A DNA stretch of 64,000 nucleotides from Giesbergeria sp. GTDB lineage: Bacteria; Pseudomonadota; Gammaproteobacteria; Burkholderiales; Burkholderiaceae_C. The stretch lies in contig JAGNYI010000001.1 of NCBI GenBank assembly GCA_017985015.1, forward strand, positions 62,001-126,000, in the 5' to 3' direction. Made by a program: the position numbers and the translations under genes. The notes under the pieces are model-generated. The model made no database searches. It saw nothing but the letters and a program-made list of their open reading frames with translations, and was not told the origin of the DNA. Of this stretch, positions 38,159 to 49,266 are shown in pieces. Each line of letters opens with the position of its first letter. The first letter of the stretch is position 1.

Positions 38159-40171
38159 CTACGCAAAGGGCTGGCGCTGTTGCCACCAGGCCAAAACCTG
38201 GTCCACGGCCTGTTCGATCGTGAGTTCGGAGTTGTCCAGCACCAAAGCGTCCTGCGCAGGCTTCAAGGGGGCAACGCTGCGGGTCATGTCCCGCGCGTCG
38301 CGCGCCTCCAAGTCTGCACGAAGGTCGGCTATTTTAGCGTCCAAACCGCGCGCAAGCAACTGCTGATGGCGCCTCTCAGCCCGCTGGGCCGCACTGGCGG
38401 TCAAATAAACCTTGAGCAGCGCGCCTGGGAAGATCACCGTGCCCATGTCGCGGCCGTCGGCCACCAAGCCGGGGAGGGAGCGAAAAGCCAGCTGCACGTC
38501 AATGACGGCAGCGCGCACCTCGGGCAGGGCCGAAACGCGGGACGCGTCCATGCCGGCCTGCTCGGTGCGGATGGCGTCACTCACGTCTACGCCCGCGAGC
38601 AGCACTTGCGCGCCGTCAAAGCGCAGCGCCATGCTGCGCGCCAGGTTCGCGATGGTGACAGCATTGGCGGGGGCAATGTCCAGGCCGGCACCCCGCGCGG
38701 CCAGGCCCGCCACGCGGTAGATAGCGCCTGAGTCGAGCAGGCGGTAGCCCAGGCGCTGCGCCACTTGCGCCGCAAGCGTCCCTTTGCCGGAGGCGGTGGG
38801 GCCGTCGATACAGATCACCGGCACCTGGGCGGCGGCTTGCACCACGGAAAACAGGGTTTCGAAATAGTCGGGAAAGGTCTTGGCCACACAGCGCGGATCT
38901 TCGATGCGCACTGGCAGCGCGGCGGGATTGAAGGCCGCCAGCGAAAAGCACATGGCGACGCGGTGGTCGTCATAGGTGTGGATGCTGGCAGCGCGCCATG
39001 CCTGTGCCGCTGCGGGCGGGATGATGCGCAGAAAGTCTGGCCCTTCTTCCACCCCAGCGCCCAGCTTGCGCAGCTCGGCAGCCATGGCGGCAATGCGGTC
39101 GGTTTCCTTGACGCGCCAGCTGGCGATGTTGCGCAGCATCGTGGGACCGTCGGCGTACAGCGCCATCACAGCCAGCGTCATGGCGGCGTCCGGGATGTGG
39201 TTGCAGTCCAGATCAATGGCCTTGAGCGGCCAGGCGCCGCGCTCGACCTGCAGCCAGTTCGGGCCGCCGCTGATCTCGGCGCCCATGGCGCGCGCAGCGT
39301 CCACGAAACGGATGTCTCCCTGGATGGAATCGAGCCCCACACCCTGAATTTTGATGCCTTTTTTGCCTATAGCGCTTGGTGCTATTGAACCTAGTGCTAT
39401 GAAATAACTAGCAGATGAGGCATCTGCCTCGACGTGGATGCTGCCCGGCGACTGGTAGCGGCTGCCGGCTGGAATGCGAAAGCGCTGCCAGTTCTCGTTC
39501 TCTACAGCAATGCCAAAGCGATCGAGCAGCGCCAGCGTGATGGCGATGTAGGGCCGCGAGATGAGCTCGCCCACCACTTCCACCGCCACCTCCTGCGTGT
39601 CCGCCACCAGGGGCAGGGCCATCAGCAACGCAGTGAGGAATTGGCTGGAGACGTCGCCGCGCACCCGAATGGGCTGGTCCAGCTCCAGGGTCGGCACACC
39701 CTCGGCATGATTGATGCGCAGCGGCGGGTAGCCTTCGCTGCCCAGGTAGTCGATGCGGCAGCCCAGTTGGCGCAGCGCGTCCACCAGATCGCCAATCGGA
39801 CGCTCGCGCATACGCGCCACGCCATCGAGTGTGTATTCGCCGCCCAGCAGCGCAAGCGCTGCCGTCAGCGGCCGCATGGCGGTGCCCGCGTTGCCCAGGA
39901 ACAGCGTTTGTGCCGCCATCGGCCGGGTGTCCCCCAGGCCGGCAATGTGCGTGGCCTGTCCGTCGTCCTCCACCCCGCAGCCCAGCGCGCGCAAGGCGTC
40001 CAGCATGACGCGCGTATCGTCGGAATCGAGCAGATCGTGGATCGTGGTGGTGCCACGGCTGAGCGCCGCCAGCAGCAGCACGCGGTTGGAGATGCTTTTG
40101 GAGCCGGGCAGTTGGACGCTGCCGCCTGCCGTGGCGAGTGCCGGAATGTCGAGAAATGCGGTGCTGTACAT
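38159..40171 (-). CDS. aroA: Bifunctional EPSP synthase / cytidylate kinase (AroA-Cmk fusion)
   Basis: 670-aa fusion. Residues 1-440 are 3-phosphoshikimate 1-carboxyvinyltransferase (shikimate pathway): [27 protein letters not shown] and [13 protein letters not shown] are intact. Residues about 447-665 are cytidylate kinase, with P-loop [19 protein letters not shown] and [11 protein letters not shown]. The two genes are separate in E. coli; fusion is known in several betaproteobacteria. Residues about 255-272 ([18 protein letters not shown]) are encoded by sequence resembling the intergenic two-hairpin repeat. Upstream lies tyrA, downstream rpsA. Confidence 0.96.
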   Translation of the reverse strand: MYSTAFLDIPALATAGGSVQLPGSKSISNRVLLLAALSRGTTTIHDLLDSDDTRVMLDALRALGCGVEDDGQATHIAGLGDTRPMAAQTLFLGNAGTAMRPLTAALALLGGEYTLDGVARMRERPIGDLVDALRQLGCRIDYLGSEGYPPLRINHAEGVPTLELDQPIRVRGDVSSQFLTALLMALPLVADTQEVAVEVVGELISRPYIAITLALLDRFGIAVENENWQRFRIPAGSRYQSPGSIHVEADASSASYFIALGSIAPSAIGKKGIKIQGVGLDSIQGDIRFVDAARAMGAEISGGPNWLQVERGAWPLKAIDLDCNHIPDAAMTLAVMALYADGPTMLRNIASWRVKETDRIAAMAAELRKLGAGVEEGPDFLRIIPPAAAQAWRAASIHTYDDHRVAMCFSLAAFNPAALPVRIEDPRCVAKTFPDYFETLFSVVQAAAQVPVICIDGPTASGKGTLAAQVAQRLGYRLLDSGAIYRVAGLAARGAGLDIAPANAVTIANLARSMALRFDGAQVLLAGVDVSDAIRTEQAGMDASRVSALPEVRAAVIDVQLAFRSLPGLVADGRDMGTVIFPGALLKVYLTASAAQRAERRHQQLLARGLDAKIADLRADLEARDARDMTRSVAPLKPAQDALVLDNSELTIEQAVDQVLAWWQQRQPFA
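39358..39412 (+). repeat. Two-hairpin repeat-like copy 7, inside aroA
   Basis: TTTTTTGCCTATAGCGCTTG, then CCTAGTGCTATGAAATAACT. It aligns end to end with the intergenic repeat (GCCTCTAGCGCTT ... CTAGTAGCTAT ... ATAGC). It is read through in the aroA frame without stop codons and lies at a surface-loop position of the EPSP synthase family alignment. Confidence 0.6.
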
Positions 40172-40373
40172 CGGTAAATTCGTCCAGTGCGATTCGATTT
40201 CTAAATCAAACGATTACTTTGTCGGCTTCGCTTGCCGTACGCTTGTACTGTCTGCGCTTCGCCTTCGCGTACTCGATTGATTGAGAAACCGAATGGGCAG
40301 GGCGCAGAGCGGGTCTCTACGACCAAAGGCCTATGCAACCGGCGCGCGCTAATACCAGTGCACCCGTGGAACT

Positions 40374-40437
40374 GGCTCCGCCAGGCCACCGGGTGCGTCC
40401 CCCTTTGGGGGAAGGCGCCGCAGGCGACTCAGGGGGA
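40374..40437 (-). repeat. Stop-codon-associated GC-rich repeat, copy S1
   Basis: Core GCGTCCCCCTTTGGGGGAAG then GCGCCGCAGGCGACTCAGGG. The tyrA stop codon (40429-40431) lies inside the element, so the last residues KKSP are encoded by it. The CCCCC-AAA-GGGGG hairpin could act on the tyrA transcript end. Confidence 0.75.
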
Positions 40438-41310
40438 TTTTTTACGCTGAGCACCCATGCGCCAGTGCGCACGCGTCTCGCTGGCGAGCGTCAGCATGTC
40501 TTCCAGCGCCTGCACGTCGTCGGTGCGGATGGCGTTCTCCAATTGCGAGAGCGCCTGCTGGAACAGTTTCGACTGCGCCAGCAGTTCGTCGCGGTTGGCC
40601 AGCAGCACGTCGCGCCACATCTTGGGGTCGCTCGCAGCAATGCGTGTGAAATCGCGAAAACCTGGGCCCGCCAGTGAGAGAAAGGTGTCCGCCTGGGTCT
40701 GGCTGGTAATGCTGTTGACCAACGAGAACGCCAGCAAATGCGGCAAGTGGCTGACGGCGGCAAAGGCCTCATCGTGCGATTCGGGCGACATGCTTGTCAC
40801 CCGGCAGCCCAGGGCGGTCCAGACCTGTTCCGCGCGCTGCAGCTGCACGGTGAGGGTGCGCTCGGTGGGGGTGAGAATCACCTGGCGGCCGCTGTAGAGT
40901 TCGGCGTCGGCGTGCTCTACCCCCGAAACTTCGCGTCCGGTGATCGGATGCGCCGGAACGAAGGACCCCACCTGGTCGCGCAGAGCCCGGCGCGCGGCCT
41001 GCACTACGTCGGATTTGGTGGAGCCGACGTCCATGATCAACATCTGGGGCGTCACCAGATGGCGGATGGATTTGAGCGTGGCTTCGGTGGCTGAAACGGG
41101 CACCGCAACGAGCACGATGTCAGCGCCCGCGACGGCCAGCAGCGCCGACGGCGCCTCAACGTCGATGACGCCCAACTGGCGCGCGCGGTCGGTGGTGGAG
41201 GGCGATTTGCTGTATCCCACCACGCGTTTGACCAGGCCCGCCTTCTTGAGCGCCAAGGCAAACGAACCGCCCATGAGGCCGCAGCCGATCAGGCCGAGTT
41301 GTTCAAACAT
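40429..41310 (-). CDS. tyrA: Prephenate dehydrogenase
   Basis: 293-aa enzyme of tyrosine synthesis that oxidatively decarboxylates prephenate to 4-hydroxyphenylpyruvate. It has the Rossmann motif LIGCGLMGGSFALALK, PAHPITGREVSGVEHA and HLPHLLAFSLVN. ATG 41310 has AGGGG 7 nt upstream; ATG 41316 is too close to it. It follows pheA by 42 bp. In related genomes a hisC gene often lies between pheA and tyrA; it is absent here. Confidence 0.96.
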   Translation of the reverse strand: MFEQLGLIGCGLMGGSFALALKKAGLVKRVVGYSKSPSTTDRARQLGVIDVEAPSALLAVAGADIVLVAVPVSATEATLKSIRHLVTPQMLIMDVGSTKSDVVQAARRALRDQVGSFVPAHPITGREVSGVEHADAELYSGRQVILTPTERTLTVQLQRAEQVWTALGCRVTSMSPESHDEAFAAVSHLPHLLAFSLVNSITSQTQADTFLSLAGPGFRDFTRIAASDPKMWRDVLLANRDELLAQSKLFQQALSQLENAIRTDDVQALEDMLTLASETRAHWRMGAQRKKSP

Positions 41311-41352
41311 GGTCATGCCCCTGAAGGTGTGGCGCAAAAATGCTGCAGTTTG

Positions 41353-42474
41353 TCATGGCGTCACCGGGTAGGTGCCCAGCACCTTGTAGAACGCGCTCAG
41401 GCTGCGCAGTTCCGCCAGTGCAGCTGCGACATGCGGCTGGCTCGGATGACCGTCGATGTCAATGTAGAAGTAGTACTCCCACTGGCCGGTGCGCGCCGGG
41501 CGCGACTCAAAGCGCGTCATGGAGACACCGTGCTTCTTGAGCGGCACCAGCAGGTCGTGCACTGCGCCGGGCTCGTTGGGCACCGAGACAATCAGGCTGG
41601 TGCAGTCGTGTGCCGAAGGCGGCGGCGTTTCCAGCGTGTGCGGCAGGCAGATGACGGCAAAGCGCGTGCGGTTGTAGGCCTCGTCCTGGATGGCGTGCGC
41701 CACGATGTGCAGGCCGAACTGCGTGGCCGCGCGCTCGCTGGCCAGAGCCGCCCACGCCGGATTGGTGGCCGCCAGGCGCGCGCCTTCGGCATTGCTCGAT
41801 ACCGGCCGGCGTTCCACATGGGGCAGATGCTTGGACAACCAGGCTTGGCACTGTGCCAGCGCCTGTGGGTGTGCCAGCACCGCTTCAATACCCTCTGCCG
41901 AGGGAATGGTGCGCAGCAGGTTGTGACGCACCAGCAGGCTTACTTCGCCCACCACATGCGTAGGGGTGTGCAAGAACAGATCAAGCGAGCGCGTGACCAC
42001 ACCCTCGACGGAATTCTCGACGCCAACGACGCCAAACTGCGCGCTGCCCGAGGCTGTGGCATGGAAGACTTCGTCGAAATTGGCGCAATAAACGATGTCT
42101 GCGGCACCGCCGAAGTACTCGATGGCGGCCTGCTCGCAGAATGTTCCGGCGGGACCGAGCACCGCCACGCGCTGAGGGGATTCCAGCGCCAGGCAGGCCG
42201 ACATCACTTCGCGCCAGATGGCAGAGACATGCGCACTGCGCAACGGACCGGGGTTGGCGCGGACGATTTTTTCGATCACCTGCGCCACGCGGTCCGGGCG
42301 AAAGAAGGGCGTGCCCTCGCGTTTTTTCACCTCGCCCACGCGCTCGGCCACCAGGGCGCGCTGGTTGAGCAAGGTGAGCAGCTGCTGGTCGATGTTGTCG
42401 ATCTGAATGCGCAGACTGGCCAGATCGGGCGAGGCGACTGGCTGGTTCGCGGGCGACGGTGGTGAGGCGCTCAT
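41353..42474 (-). CDS. pheA: Chorismate mutase / prephenate dehydratase (P-protein)
   Basis: 373-aa bifunctional enzyme of phenylalanine synthesis. Domains: AroQ chorismate mutase (about 15-100, [20 protein letters not shown]), prephenate dehydratase (105-285, [18 protein letters not shown]) and a C-terminal ACT domain (295-370, [15 protein letters not shown] with the Phe-binding ESRP motif). The start ATG 42474 overlaps the serC stop (ATGA). Confidence 0.97.
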   Translation of the reverse strand: MSASPPSPANQPVASPDLASLRIQIDNIDQQLLTLLNQRALVAERVGEVKKREGTPFFRPDRVAQVIEKIVRANPGPLRSAHVSAIWREVMSACLALESPQRVAVLGPAGTFCEQAAIEYFGGAADIVYCANFDEVFHATASGSAQFGVVGVENSVEGVVTRSLDLFLHTPTHVVGEVSLLVRHNLLRTIPSAEGIEAVLAHPQALAQCQAWLSKHLPHVERRPVSSNAEGARLAATNPAWAALASERAATQFGLHIVAHAIQDEAYNRTRFAVICLPHTLETPPPSAHDCTSLIVSVPNEPGAVHDLLVPLKKHGVSMTRFESRPARTGQWEYYFYIDIDGHPSQPHVAAALAELRSLSAFYKVLGTYPVTP

Positions 42475-43580
42475 CCGCGGACTTTCTCGAAATCGTGGAG
42501 GTAATCCACCAGCGCCTGCACACCCGCCAACGGCATGGCGTTGTAGATGCTGGCGCGCATGCCGCCTACCGACTTGTGGCCTTTGAGTTGCAGCAGACCG
42601 CGCTCGCGCGCGCCGGCCAGAAAGGCGTCGTTCAGCGCTTCGTCGCGCAAATAGAAAGGCACGTTCATGCGTGAGCGGCAAGGCGGCGAGACCTTGTTGT
42701 AGTAAAGCTGCGAGCCGTCGATGGTGCCGTACAGCAGTTCGGCCTTGGCGATGTTGCGCCGCTCCATCGCGGCAATGCCGCGCGATTCGCCCTCGGTCTG
42801 GCGCGCCAGCCAGTCAAAGGTGAGCCCGGCCATGTAAATGCCCCAGGTGGGCGGCGTGTTGTACATGGATTGGTTGTCGGCCACCAGGCGATAGTCGAAG
42901 GCGCTGGGGCAGGCGGGCAGGGCCTGGCCGATCAGGTCTTCACGCACCACCACGATGGTGAGGCCCGCAGGACCAATGTTTTTTTGCGCTCCGCCAAAAG
43001 CCAAGCCGACGCGCGACCAGTCCACCGGCCGCGAGGCCACATGGGACGAAAAATCCACCACCAGCGGCGCGTCGCAACCCAGGGCGCGCAGGTCGGGCAA
43101 TTCGTGAAACTCCACGCCGTTGATGGTTTCGTTGCTGCAGATGTGCAGGTAGCTCGCGCCCACGCTGGGTGTCCAGCTGGCCGGCTCGGGCAAGGTGGTG
43201 AAGCCGCTGGCCTCGCCTGAGGCGGCGATGTTCACGTCCGAAGCGTACTTGCGGGCTTCCTTTTGCGACTTCTGGCTCCAGCTGCCGGTGACGACGAAGT
43301 CCACGCCCGCCGCACGCGAGAGGTTCAGCGGAACGATGGCGTTTTCGGCCAGGCCGCCGCCTTGCATGAAAAGAATCTTGAACTCGGGCGGAATGGCCAG
43401 CAGCCCACGAAAGCCCGCCTCGGCGGCTTCGTAGATGGAGATAAATTCCTTGCCGCGGTGGCTCATCTCCATGACGCCCATGCCGCTGCCATGCCAGTCG
43501 AGCATTTCGGCAGCCGCCTGGCGCAGCACTTCTTCTGGAATTGCCGCCGGGCCGGCTGAAAAATTGTAGGGGCGTTGCAT
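42471..43580 (-). CDS. serC: Phosphoserine aminotransferase
   Basis: 369-aa PLP enzyme making 3-phosphoserine, also used for pyridoxal synthesis. [19 protein letters not shown] is the typical start, and the PLP lysine is in [12 protein letters not shown]. The C-terminus [16 protein letters not shown] is conserved. It is coupled to pheA by a 4-bp overlap and lies downstream of gyrA. Confidence 0.97.
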   Translation of the reverse strand: MQRPYNFSAGPAAIPEEVLRQAAAEMLDWHGSGMGVMEMSHRGKEFISIYEAAEAGFRGLLAIPPEFKILFMQGGGLAENAIVPLNLSRAAGVDFVVTGSWSQKSQKEARKYASDVNIAASGEASGFTTLPEPASWTPSVGASYLHICSNETINGVEFHELPDLRALGCDAPLVVDFSSHVASRPVDWSRVGLAFGGAQKNIGPAGLTIVVVREDLIGQALPACPSAFDYRLVADNQSMYNTPPTWGIYMAGLTFDWLARQTEGESRGIAAMERRNIAKAELLYGTIDGSQLYYNKVSPPCRSRMNVPFYLRDEALNDAFLAGARERGLLQLKGHKSVGGMRASIYNAMPLAGVQALVDYLHDFEKVRG

Positions 43581-43598
43581 GGAAAAATTAACAGTTAA

Positions 43599-43650
43599 AT
43601 AAGGCTCTAGCGCTTACTGCATAAGCGTATCAAGCTATAAAAAGTATAGT
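43599..43650 (+). repeat. Two-hairpin intergenic repeat, copy 8
   Basis: AAGGCTCTAGCGCTTACTGC, ATAAGCG, then AAGCTATAAAAAGTATAG. It lies between gyrA and serC, upstream of the serC start. Confidence 0.82.
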
Positions 43651-43684
43651 TTTATCAAGTCGAACAGGCCGTGCAATCCCGCCC

Positions 43685-46378
43685 TCATTCCGGCTGCGGG
43701 TCTGCATCGGGCAGCTCGTCAGGGGCTGCGTTCGGCGTCTCTGCACCTGCGCTGTCCATGCCCTGCGCGTCGTTTTCCACGATGCGCTGCAGGCCGATCA
43801 ATTGGGCGCCATCGTCCAGTGCAATCAAGGTCACGCCTTGCGTTGCACGGCCCAGTTCACGGATTTCCGAGACGCGGGTGCGCACCAGCACGCCCTTGTC
43901 GGTAATGAGCATGATCTCGTCGTCTGCGTGCACCAGGGTTGCAGCCACCACCTTGCCGTTGCGTTCGCTTTGCGAGATGGCAATCATTCCCTTGGTGCCG
44001 CGGCCGTGGCGCGTGTATTCGGCGATGCTGGTGCGCTTGCCGAAGCCGTTTTCGGTGGCGGTCAACACGCTGGTCCGTGTTGACTCCGAGCCTTCACGCT
44101 CTGCGCTCTCGTCCTCGGCCACCAGCATGGCAATCACGCTCTGGCCTTCTTCGAGCATCATGCCGCGCACACCACGCGCCTGGCGTCCCAATGGGCGCAC
44201 GTCGTTCTCGTCGAAACGAACGGCCTTGCCGCCGTCGGAAAACAGCATGACATCGTGCTCGCCGTCGGTGAGCGCCGCGCCCACCAGAAAGTCGCCCTCG
44301 TCGAGGTTGACGGCAATGATGCCGCCCTTGCGCGGATGGGAGAAATCGTCGAGCGCGGTCTTTTTGACTGTGCCCATACTGGTTGCCATGAACACATAGC
44401 GGTCAGCGGGGAAGGTGCGCATGGCGCCGGTCAGCGGCAGCACCACGTTGATCTTCTCGCCCTCCTGCAGCGGGAACATGTTGACGATGGGGCGGCCACG
44501 CGAACCGCGCGAGCCCGCCGGCACTTCCCAGACCTTGAGCCAGTACAGTCGGCCACGGTTGGAAAAGCACAGGATGTAGTCGTGCGTGTTGGCAATGAAG
44601 AGCTGGTCGATCCAGTCGTCTTCCTTGGTTGCGGTGGCCTGCTTGCCGCGTCCGCCACGCTTTTGCGCGCGGTACTCACCCAGCGGCTGGCTCTTGATGT
44701 AGCCCGTGTGGCTCAGCGTGACCACCATGTCGGTGGGCGTGATCAGGTCTTCGGTGGACAGGTCTTGCGCGCTGTATTCCACCAGGCTGCGCCGAGCGCC
44801 GAGCTTGGTTTGGCCGAACTCCTGCTTGATGGCAGTCAGTTCGTCGCCAATGATGGTGGAGACGCGTTCGGGCGTGGCCAGGATGTCGAGCAGGTCTTCG
44901 ATGACCGACATCACGTCCTTGTATTCGGCGACGATCTTGTCCTGCTCCAGGCCGGTAAGGCGCTGCAGGCGCATCTGCAAAATTTCCTGCGCCTGGGTGT
45001 CCGACAGGCGGTACAGGCCATCCTGGCCCATGCCGAACTCGCGCTCCAGCCCTTCGGGTCGGTAGTCGTCGGCATTGATGACGCCGCCGTCGGTGCGCGT
45101 GCGGGTGAGCATTTCGCGCACCAGCTTGCTGTCCCAGGAGCGCGCCATCAGCTCCGTTTTGGCGACTGGCGGCGTGGGTGCGCTGCGAATGATGGCAATG
45201 AAGTCGTCGATATTGGCCAGCGCAACCGCCAGGCCTTCAAGCACATGGCCGCGGTCGCGCGCCTTGCGCAGCTCGAACACGGTGCGGCGGGTGACCACCT
45301 CGCGCCGGTGCTGCAGGAAGACGCTGACCAGGTCTTTCAAATTGCACAAGCGTGGCTGGCCGTCGATCAGCGCCACCATGTTCATGCCGAACGTGTCCTG
45401 CAACTGCGTCTGCTTGTACAGGTTGTTCAGTACCACTTCGGGCACTTCGCCGCGCTTGAGCTCAATGACGAGGCGCATGCCCGACTTGTCGGATTCGTCC
45501 TGAATGTGGCTGATGCCCTCGATTTTCTTCTCGTGCACCAGTTCGGCCATGCGCTCCTGCAGCGTCTTCTTGTTGACCTGGTAGGGCAGCTCATCAACGA
45601 TGATGGCCTGTCGCTGGCCGCGGTCGATGTCCTCAAAATGGCACTTGGCGCGCATGATCACGCGGCCCCGCCCGGTGCGGTAGCCGTCCTTGACGCCGTT
45701 GATGCCGTAGATGATGCCGGCCGTGGGGAAGTCAGGTGCCGGGATGATCTCCATCAGCTCATCGATGGAGGCATCCGGATGGTGCAGCAGGTGCAGGCAG
45801 GCGTCCACCACTTCGTTCAGGTTGTGGGGCGGGATATTGGTGGCCATGCCCACGGCGATACCCGACGATCCATTGACCAGCAAATTGGGCAGCTTGCTGG
45901 GCAGCACGATGGGCTCTTTCAAGCTGCCGTCGTAGTTCGGACCAAAATCCACCGTCTCTTTGTCGATGTCGGCCAGCATTTCGTGGGCGATCTTGTCCAA
46001 GCGGATTTCCGTATACCGCATGGCCGCCGCGTTGTCGCCATCGACCGATCCGAAATTGCCCTGGCCATCAATCAGAGGGTGACGCAAGCTGAACGGCTGG
46101 GCCATTCGCACGATCGTGTCGTAAATGGCTGAGTCCCCGTGTGGGTGGTATTTACCCATTGTCTCGCCAACGGCTTGCGCACTTTTGCGGTACTTGCTGT
46201 TGTAGTTGTTGCCCATCTCATGCATGGCATACAACACGCGCCGGTGCACGGGCTTCAGGCCGTCCCGAGCGTCCGGCAAGGCCCGTCCCACGATCACGCT
46301 CATGGCGTAATCCAAATAGCTGCGCCGCATTTCCTCTTCGAGGCTGATCGGGAGCGTTTCTTTGGCGAACTGGGTCAT
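43685..46378 (-). CDS. gyrA: DNA gyrase subunit A
   Basis: 897-aa subunit that cuts and rejoins DNA. Catalytic tyrosine in [11 protein letters not shown]. The quinolone-resistance region reads [17 protein letters not shown], with Ser83- and Asp87-equivalent residues as in sensitive strains. The C-terminal beta-pinwheel has the GyrA-box [13 protein letters not shown], and the end is an acidic tail ([11 protein letters not shown]). It is divergent from ompA. Confidence 0.98.
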   Translation of the reverse strand: MTQFAKETLPISLEEEMRRSYLDYAMSVIVGRALPDARDGLKPVHRRVLYAMHEMGNNYNSKYRKSAQAVGETMGKYHPHGDSAIYDTIVRMAQPFSLRHPLIDGQGNFGSVDGDNAAAMRYTEIRLDKIAHEMLADIDKETVDFGPNYDGSLKEPIVLPSKLPNLLVNGSSGIAVGMATNIPPHNLNEVVDACLHLLHHPDASIDELMEIIPAPDFPTAGIIYGINGVKDGYRTGRGRVIMRAKCHFEDIDRGQRQAIIVDELPYQVNKKTLQERMAELVHEKKIEGISHIQDESDKSGMRLVIELKRGEVPEVVLNNLYKQTQLQDTFGMNMVALIDGQPRLCNLKDLVSVFLQHRREVVTRRTVFELRKARDRGHVLEGLAVALANIDDFIAIIRSAPTPPVAKTELMARSWDSKLVREMLTRTRTDGGVINADDYRPEGLEREFGMGQDGLYRLSDTQAQEILQMRLQRLTGLEQDKIVAEYKDVMSVIEDLLDILATPERVSTIIGDELTAIKQEFGQTKLGARRSLVEYSAQDLSTEDLITPTDMVVTLSHTGYIKSQPLGEYRAQKRGGRGKQATATKEDDWIDQLFIANTHDYILCFSNRGRLYWLKVWEVPAGSRGSRGRPIVNMFPLQEGEKINVVLPLTGAMRTFPADRYVFMATSMGTVKKTALDDFSHPRKGGIIAVNLDEGDFLVGAALTDGEHDVMLFSDGGKAVRFDENDVRPLGRQARGVRGMMLEEGQSVIAMLVAEDESAEREGSESTRTSVLTATENGFGKRTSIAEYTRHGRGTKGMIAISQSERNGKVVAATLVHADDEIMLITDKGVLVRTRVSEIRELGRATQGVTLIALDDGAQLIGLQRIVENDAQGMDSAGAETPNAAPDELPDADPQPE

Positions 46379-46487
46379 AGGATGGGTACAAAGCGGCGGG
46401 GACTGGGCATTTTAGGCGCAAGGCTTTGTAGCTGCAGAGCAACATTTGGGGGTTCAAGCGCTTTTGTCCTACGATCTGACAGTCGGC

Positions 46488-46516
46488 TTGGGGCTCTCGC
46501 CACTGTTACGTATGGC
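46488..46516 (+). promoter_or_regulatory. Candidate ompA promoter
   Basis: TTGGGG (46488-46493), 17 bp, TATGGC (46511-46516), about 90 bp before the ompA start. The match is moderate. Confidence 0.45.
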
Positions 46517-46605
46517 ACAATCTGGTCAACGTTTTTGGTGATGGTCACCGAATGACGTCCTTGATTCGCAGCGCTGCTGCGGCCTTTGCCCCCAAGAGGA
46601 GAACC

Positions 46606-47247
46606 ATGAATAAACTGAACAAAGTGGCGATGTTGTTGGCCTCTGCAGCGCTTGCTACCGCCGCTGGCGCGCAGACTGTTGATAACTGGAAGAACGGTTC
46701 CAACGAACTGGTCTGGAAGAATGGCACCAACGAACTGTGCTGGCGCGATGCCAACTGGACCCCTGCTACGGCAGCTCCTGGTTGCGACGGTGCTCTGGCC
46801 GCTCCCGTAGCCGCTGCTCCCGCCCCGGCCGCTGCGCCTGCAGCAGCTCCTGCTCCTGCGCCCGCTCCGGCTCCCGCAGTGGCCGCGTCTAGCAAGGTGA
46901 CCTACGCCGCCGACGCGTTCTTCGACTTTGACAAGTCGGTTCTCAAGCCCGCTGGCAAGGCCAAGCTCGACGACCTGGTCTCCAAGGTCCAAGGCATCAA
47001 CCTTGAAGTGATCATTGCTGTCGGCCACACCGACTCCATTGGTTCCGATGCTTACAACCAAAAGTTGTCCATCCGCCGCGCTGAAGCCGTCAAGGCCTAT
47101 TTGGTGGCCAAGGGCATCGAAAAGAACCGCGTCTACACCGAAGGCAAGGGCGAGAAGCAGCCTGTGGCCGACAACAAGACCAAAGAGGGTCGCGCCAAGA
47201 ACCGCCGCGTGGAAATCGAAGTGGTGGGTACCCGCTCTTCCAAGTAA
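46606..47247 (+). CDS. ompA: OmpA-family outer-membrane protein
   Basis: 213-aa peptidoglycan-linking protein. Signal peptide 1-22 (ending AGA), then a short segment with NGSNELVWKNGTNELCW, then an Ala-Pro linker (about 65-98), then the OmpA C-terminal domain: FFDFDKSVLKP, GHTDSIGSDAYNQKLSIRRA and NRRVEIEV. It lacks the eight-strand barrel of E. coli OmpA, as is usual in this family group. AGAGGAGAACC precedes ATG 46606. It ends in a strong terminator. Confidence 0.95.
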   Translation: MNKLNKVAMLLASAALATAAGAQTVDNWKNGSNELVWKNGTNELCWRDANWTPATAAPGCDGALAAPVAAAPAPAAAPAAAPAPAPAPAPAVAASSKVTYAADAFFDFDKSVLKPAGKAKLDDLVSKVQGINLEVIIAVGHTDSIGSDAYNQKLSIRRAEAVKAYLVAKGIEKNRVYTEGKGEKQPVADNKTKEGRAKNRRVEIEVVGTRSSK

Positions 47248-47262
47248 TCTCTGATTGCTTGC

Positions 47263-47290
47263 AAAAAAGCCCCGGCAACGGGGCTTTTTT
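47263..47290 (+). terminator. Rho-independent terminator of ompA
   Basis: AAAAAAGCCCCG-GCAA-CGGGGCTTTTTT, a 12-bp stem with a T run, 16 bp after the ompA stop. Confidence 0.95.
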
Positions 47291-47332
47291 CATGGTCTCT
47301 TTGCCTCCATGTTTTTTCCATCGATGACTGAA

Positions 47333-48052
47333 ATGACGAATACCGCCAACGTTGATCCTGCCGAGCTGGCCAAGTTTTCCGAGCTCGCCCATCGATGGTG
47401 GGACAAGGAAAGTGAATTTCGCCCGCTGCATGAAATCAACCCCTTGCGCCTGGCGTGGATCGATTCCATCGCCCCATTGGCGGGCAAGCAGGTGCTTGAT
47501 GTGGGATGCGGTGGCGGCATTCTTGCCGATGCCATGGCGCGCAAAGGCGCCCAGGTGCTGGGCATTGACCTGGCTACCAAATCGCTCAAAGTGGCCCAGT
47601 TGCATGCCCTTGAAGCCGAAACCCCTCAAGTGAGCTACCGCGAGATCAGTGCCGAGGCCCTGGCGCTGGAGCAACCGGCAGGCTTTGATACCGTCACCTG
47701 CATGGAAATGCTGGAACATGTCCCGGACCCGGACTCCATCGTCCGGGCCTGCGCCCAATTGGTGCGTCCAGGTGGCTGGGTGTTTTTCTCCACCATCAAT
47801 CGCAATGCCAAGGCGTTTGCATTTGCGATTTTCGGGGCCGAATATCTGCTGAGGCTATTGCCCCGTGGCACCCATGACTACGCGCGACTCATCCGCCCCA
47901 GCGAACTGGCGCAGAGCTGCCGCAGCGCGGGGCTGGAAATTGCCCATACCAAGGGTCTCGAGCACAACCCGCTGACTGGACGCTATTGGCTTAGCCAGAA
48001 CACCAGTGTCAACTATCTGGTCGCAGCGCAGCGATTGCCCTCAAATGTTTGA
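47333..48052 (+). CDS. ubiG: Ubiquinone biosynthesis O-methyltransferase
   Basis: 239-aa SAM-dependent enzyme catalysing both O-methylations of ubiquinone synthesis. [17 protein letters not shown] opens the protein; motif I is [16 protein letters not shown], then [12 protein letters not shown] and [15 protein letters not shown] at the end. ATG 47333 gives the typical N-terminus; ATG 47324 is nearly as good, and neither has a strong ribosome site. It overlaps gph by 8 bp, a conserved pair. Confidence 0.95.
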   Translation: MTNTANVDPAELAKFSELAHRWWDKESEFRPLHEINPLRLAWIDSIAPLAGKQVLDVGCGGGILADAMARKGAQVLGIDLATKSLKVAQLHALEAETPQVSYREISAEALALEQPAGFDTVTCMEMLEHVPDPDSIVRACAQLVRPGGWVFFSTINRNAKAFAFAIFGAEYLLRLLPRGTHDYARLIRPSELAQSCRSAGLEIAHTKGLEHNPLTGRYWLSQNTSVNYLVAAQRLPSNV

Positions 48053-48716
48053 AGGAAACCGCGCCGTCCTGTTCGATCTGGACGGGACGCTTGTGGATAG
48101 TGCGACCGACCTCGGCCGTGCCGCCGACAAAATGCGGACCGACCGTGGCTTGGAGCCGCGTCCGTTGGCCCAATACCGCGCCATGGCGGGCGCGGGGGCG
48201 CGCGGCATGCTGGGAATTGCGTTTGGCATTGCGCCTGGCGATCCAGATTTCGACCTCCTGCGCGAAGAGTTCTTTTCCAATTACACCGCGTGCATGTTCG
48301 ACCACACTGCCGCCTTTGACGAGGTGACGGACCTTATTGCAGCCCTTGATGCCCGCGGTCTTCGCTGGGGCGTTGTCACGAACAAGGCAGCGCGCTTCAC
48401 AGAACCGTTGCTGCGGGCTCTGCCCGTCTTCGCGAGCTGTGCCGTTGCCGTCAGCGGCGACACCACACCGCACGCCAAGCCGCATCCTGAACCCCTGTTC
48501 GAGGCGGCGCGGCGCCTGGGAATCGCTCCAGGCCAGTGCATTTATGTCGGTGATGACGAGCGCGACATCGTGGCAGGGCGAGCGGCAGGCATGGTCACCG
48601 TCGCCGCCAATTACGGCTATCTGGGTTCTGAGGCATCCGTCAAGGCCTGGCGCGCGGATGCAGAAATTAATTCGCCGTTGCAGCTCTTGCAATTCCTGCC
48701 CGGTGGCTTAATATAG
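48045..48716 (+). CDS. gph: Phosphoglycolate phosphatase (HAD family)
   Basis: 223-aa HAD hydrolase that removes 2-phosphoglycolate. Motif [16 protein letters not shown], motif [10 protein letters not shown] and motif III KPHPEPL with [15 protein letters not shown] are intact. It is translated from within the end of ubiG. The 3' end contains the ssrA promoter. Some annotations call this family member MupP-like or generic HAD-IA; gph is supported by the ubiG neighbour. Confidence 0.92.
   Translation: MFEGNRAVLFDLDGTLVDSATDLGRAADKMRTDRGLEPRPLAQYRAMAGAGARGMLGIAFGIAPGDPDFDLLREEFFSNYTACMFDHTAAFDEVTDLIAALDARGLRWGVVTNKAARFTEPLLRALPVFASCAVAVSGDTTPHAKPHPEPLFEAARRLGIAPGQCIYVGDDERDIVAGRAAGMVTVAANYGYLGSEASVKAWRADAEINSPLQLLQFLPGGLI
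48687..48714 (+). promoter_or_regulatory. ssrA promoter
   Basis: TTGCAA (48687-48692), 16 bp, TAATAT (48709-48714), with +1 expected at 48724, where mature tmRNA starts. It is inside the 3' end of gph. Confidence 0.7.
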
Positions 48717-48723
48717 ATCGCTT

Positions 48724-49110
48724 GGGGCTGCCCTGGTTTCGACGTGGGTTCGGAATCGGCGTGGTGCATGTCGAGCTTGATTGGCGCTCGTAAATCTGCA
48801 TTCAAAAAACTAACTGCAAACGACGAACGTTTCGCACTCGCTGCTTAATTGCCAGTGAGCCTTGCAACAGTTGGCCGATGGGCTGGGCAAGGGGGTATCG
48901 AGCAATCGACGCCTCCCGGCTGCAAGGATAATTACATGGGCTGGTCCTGATCCGGGTACCTTGGATTGGGGCGAGACAATAGGGTACTGGCGGCCGGTAT
49001 AGCGTGCGACTGCGCGATGCCGGTGGCGAGACTTAAATCAGACCGCTAAACATGTAGATCTGCCCGGTAAAGGCTTGCGGACGCGGGTTCAATTCCCGCC
49101 AGCTCCACCA
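48724..49110 (+). ncRNA. ssrA: Transfer-messenger RNA (tmRNA)
   Basis: 387-nt tmRNA that rescues stalled ribosomes with SmpB. Acceptor arm GGGGCTG pairs with CAGCTCC (one G-U), discriminator A, CCA encoded; T-arm GCGGGTTCAATTCCCGC. The tag frame at 48816-48848 codes for ANDERFALAA and a TAA stop, the usual betaproteobacterial tag. It is one-piece, not permuted. Its 3' end is a classical integration site; degraded mobile DNA follows. Confidence 0.98.
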
Positions 49111-49118
49111 TTTCAGCC

Positions 49119-49160
49119 AACCCCCGCCAATGAGTTCACCTCTAGCGGGGGTTTTCTTTT
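49119..49160 (+). terminator. Rho-independent terminator of ssrA
   Basis: AACCCCCGC ... GCGGGGGTT with a 17-nt loop, then TTCTTTT. Confidence 0.85.
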
Positions 49161-49266
49161 GCCTGGATATTGGCTGGTTTTGGCCTAGTGTTCACACCGA
49201 TTTCTGGTGACGAAGAAAAACCGCCTCGGGGGCGGTTCATCCTTTGTACCCAGGTAGCGAAACCGC

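Noticed and set aside
43685-46378. Quinolone-resistance mutation in gyrA
   Set aside because: The Ser83 and Asp87 equivalents are both unchanged in [11 protein letters not shown].
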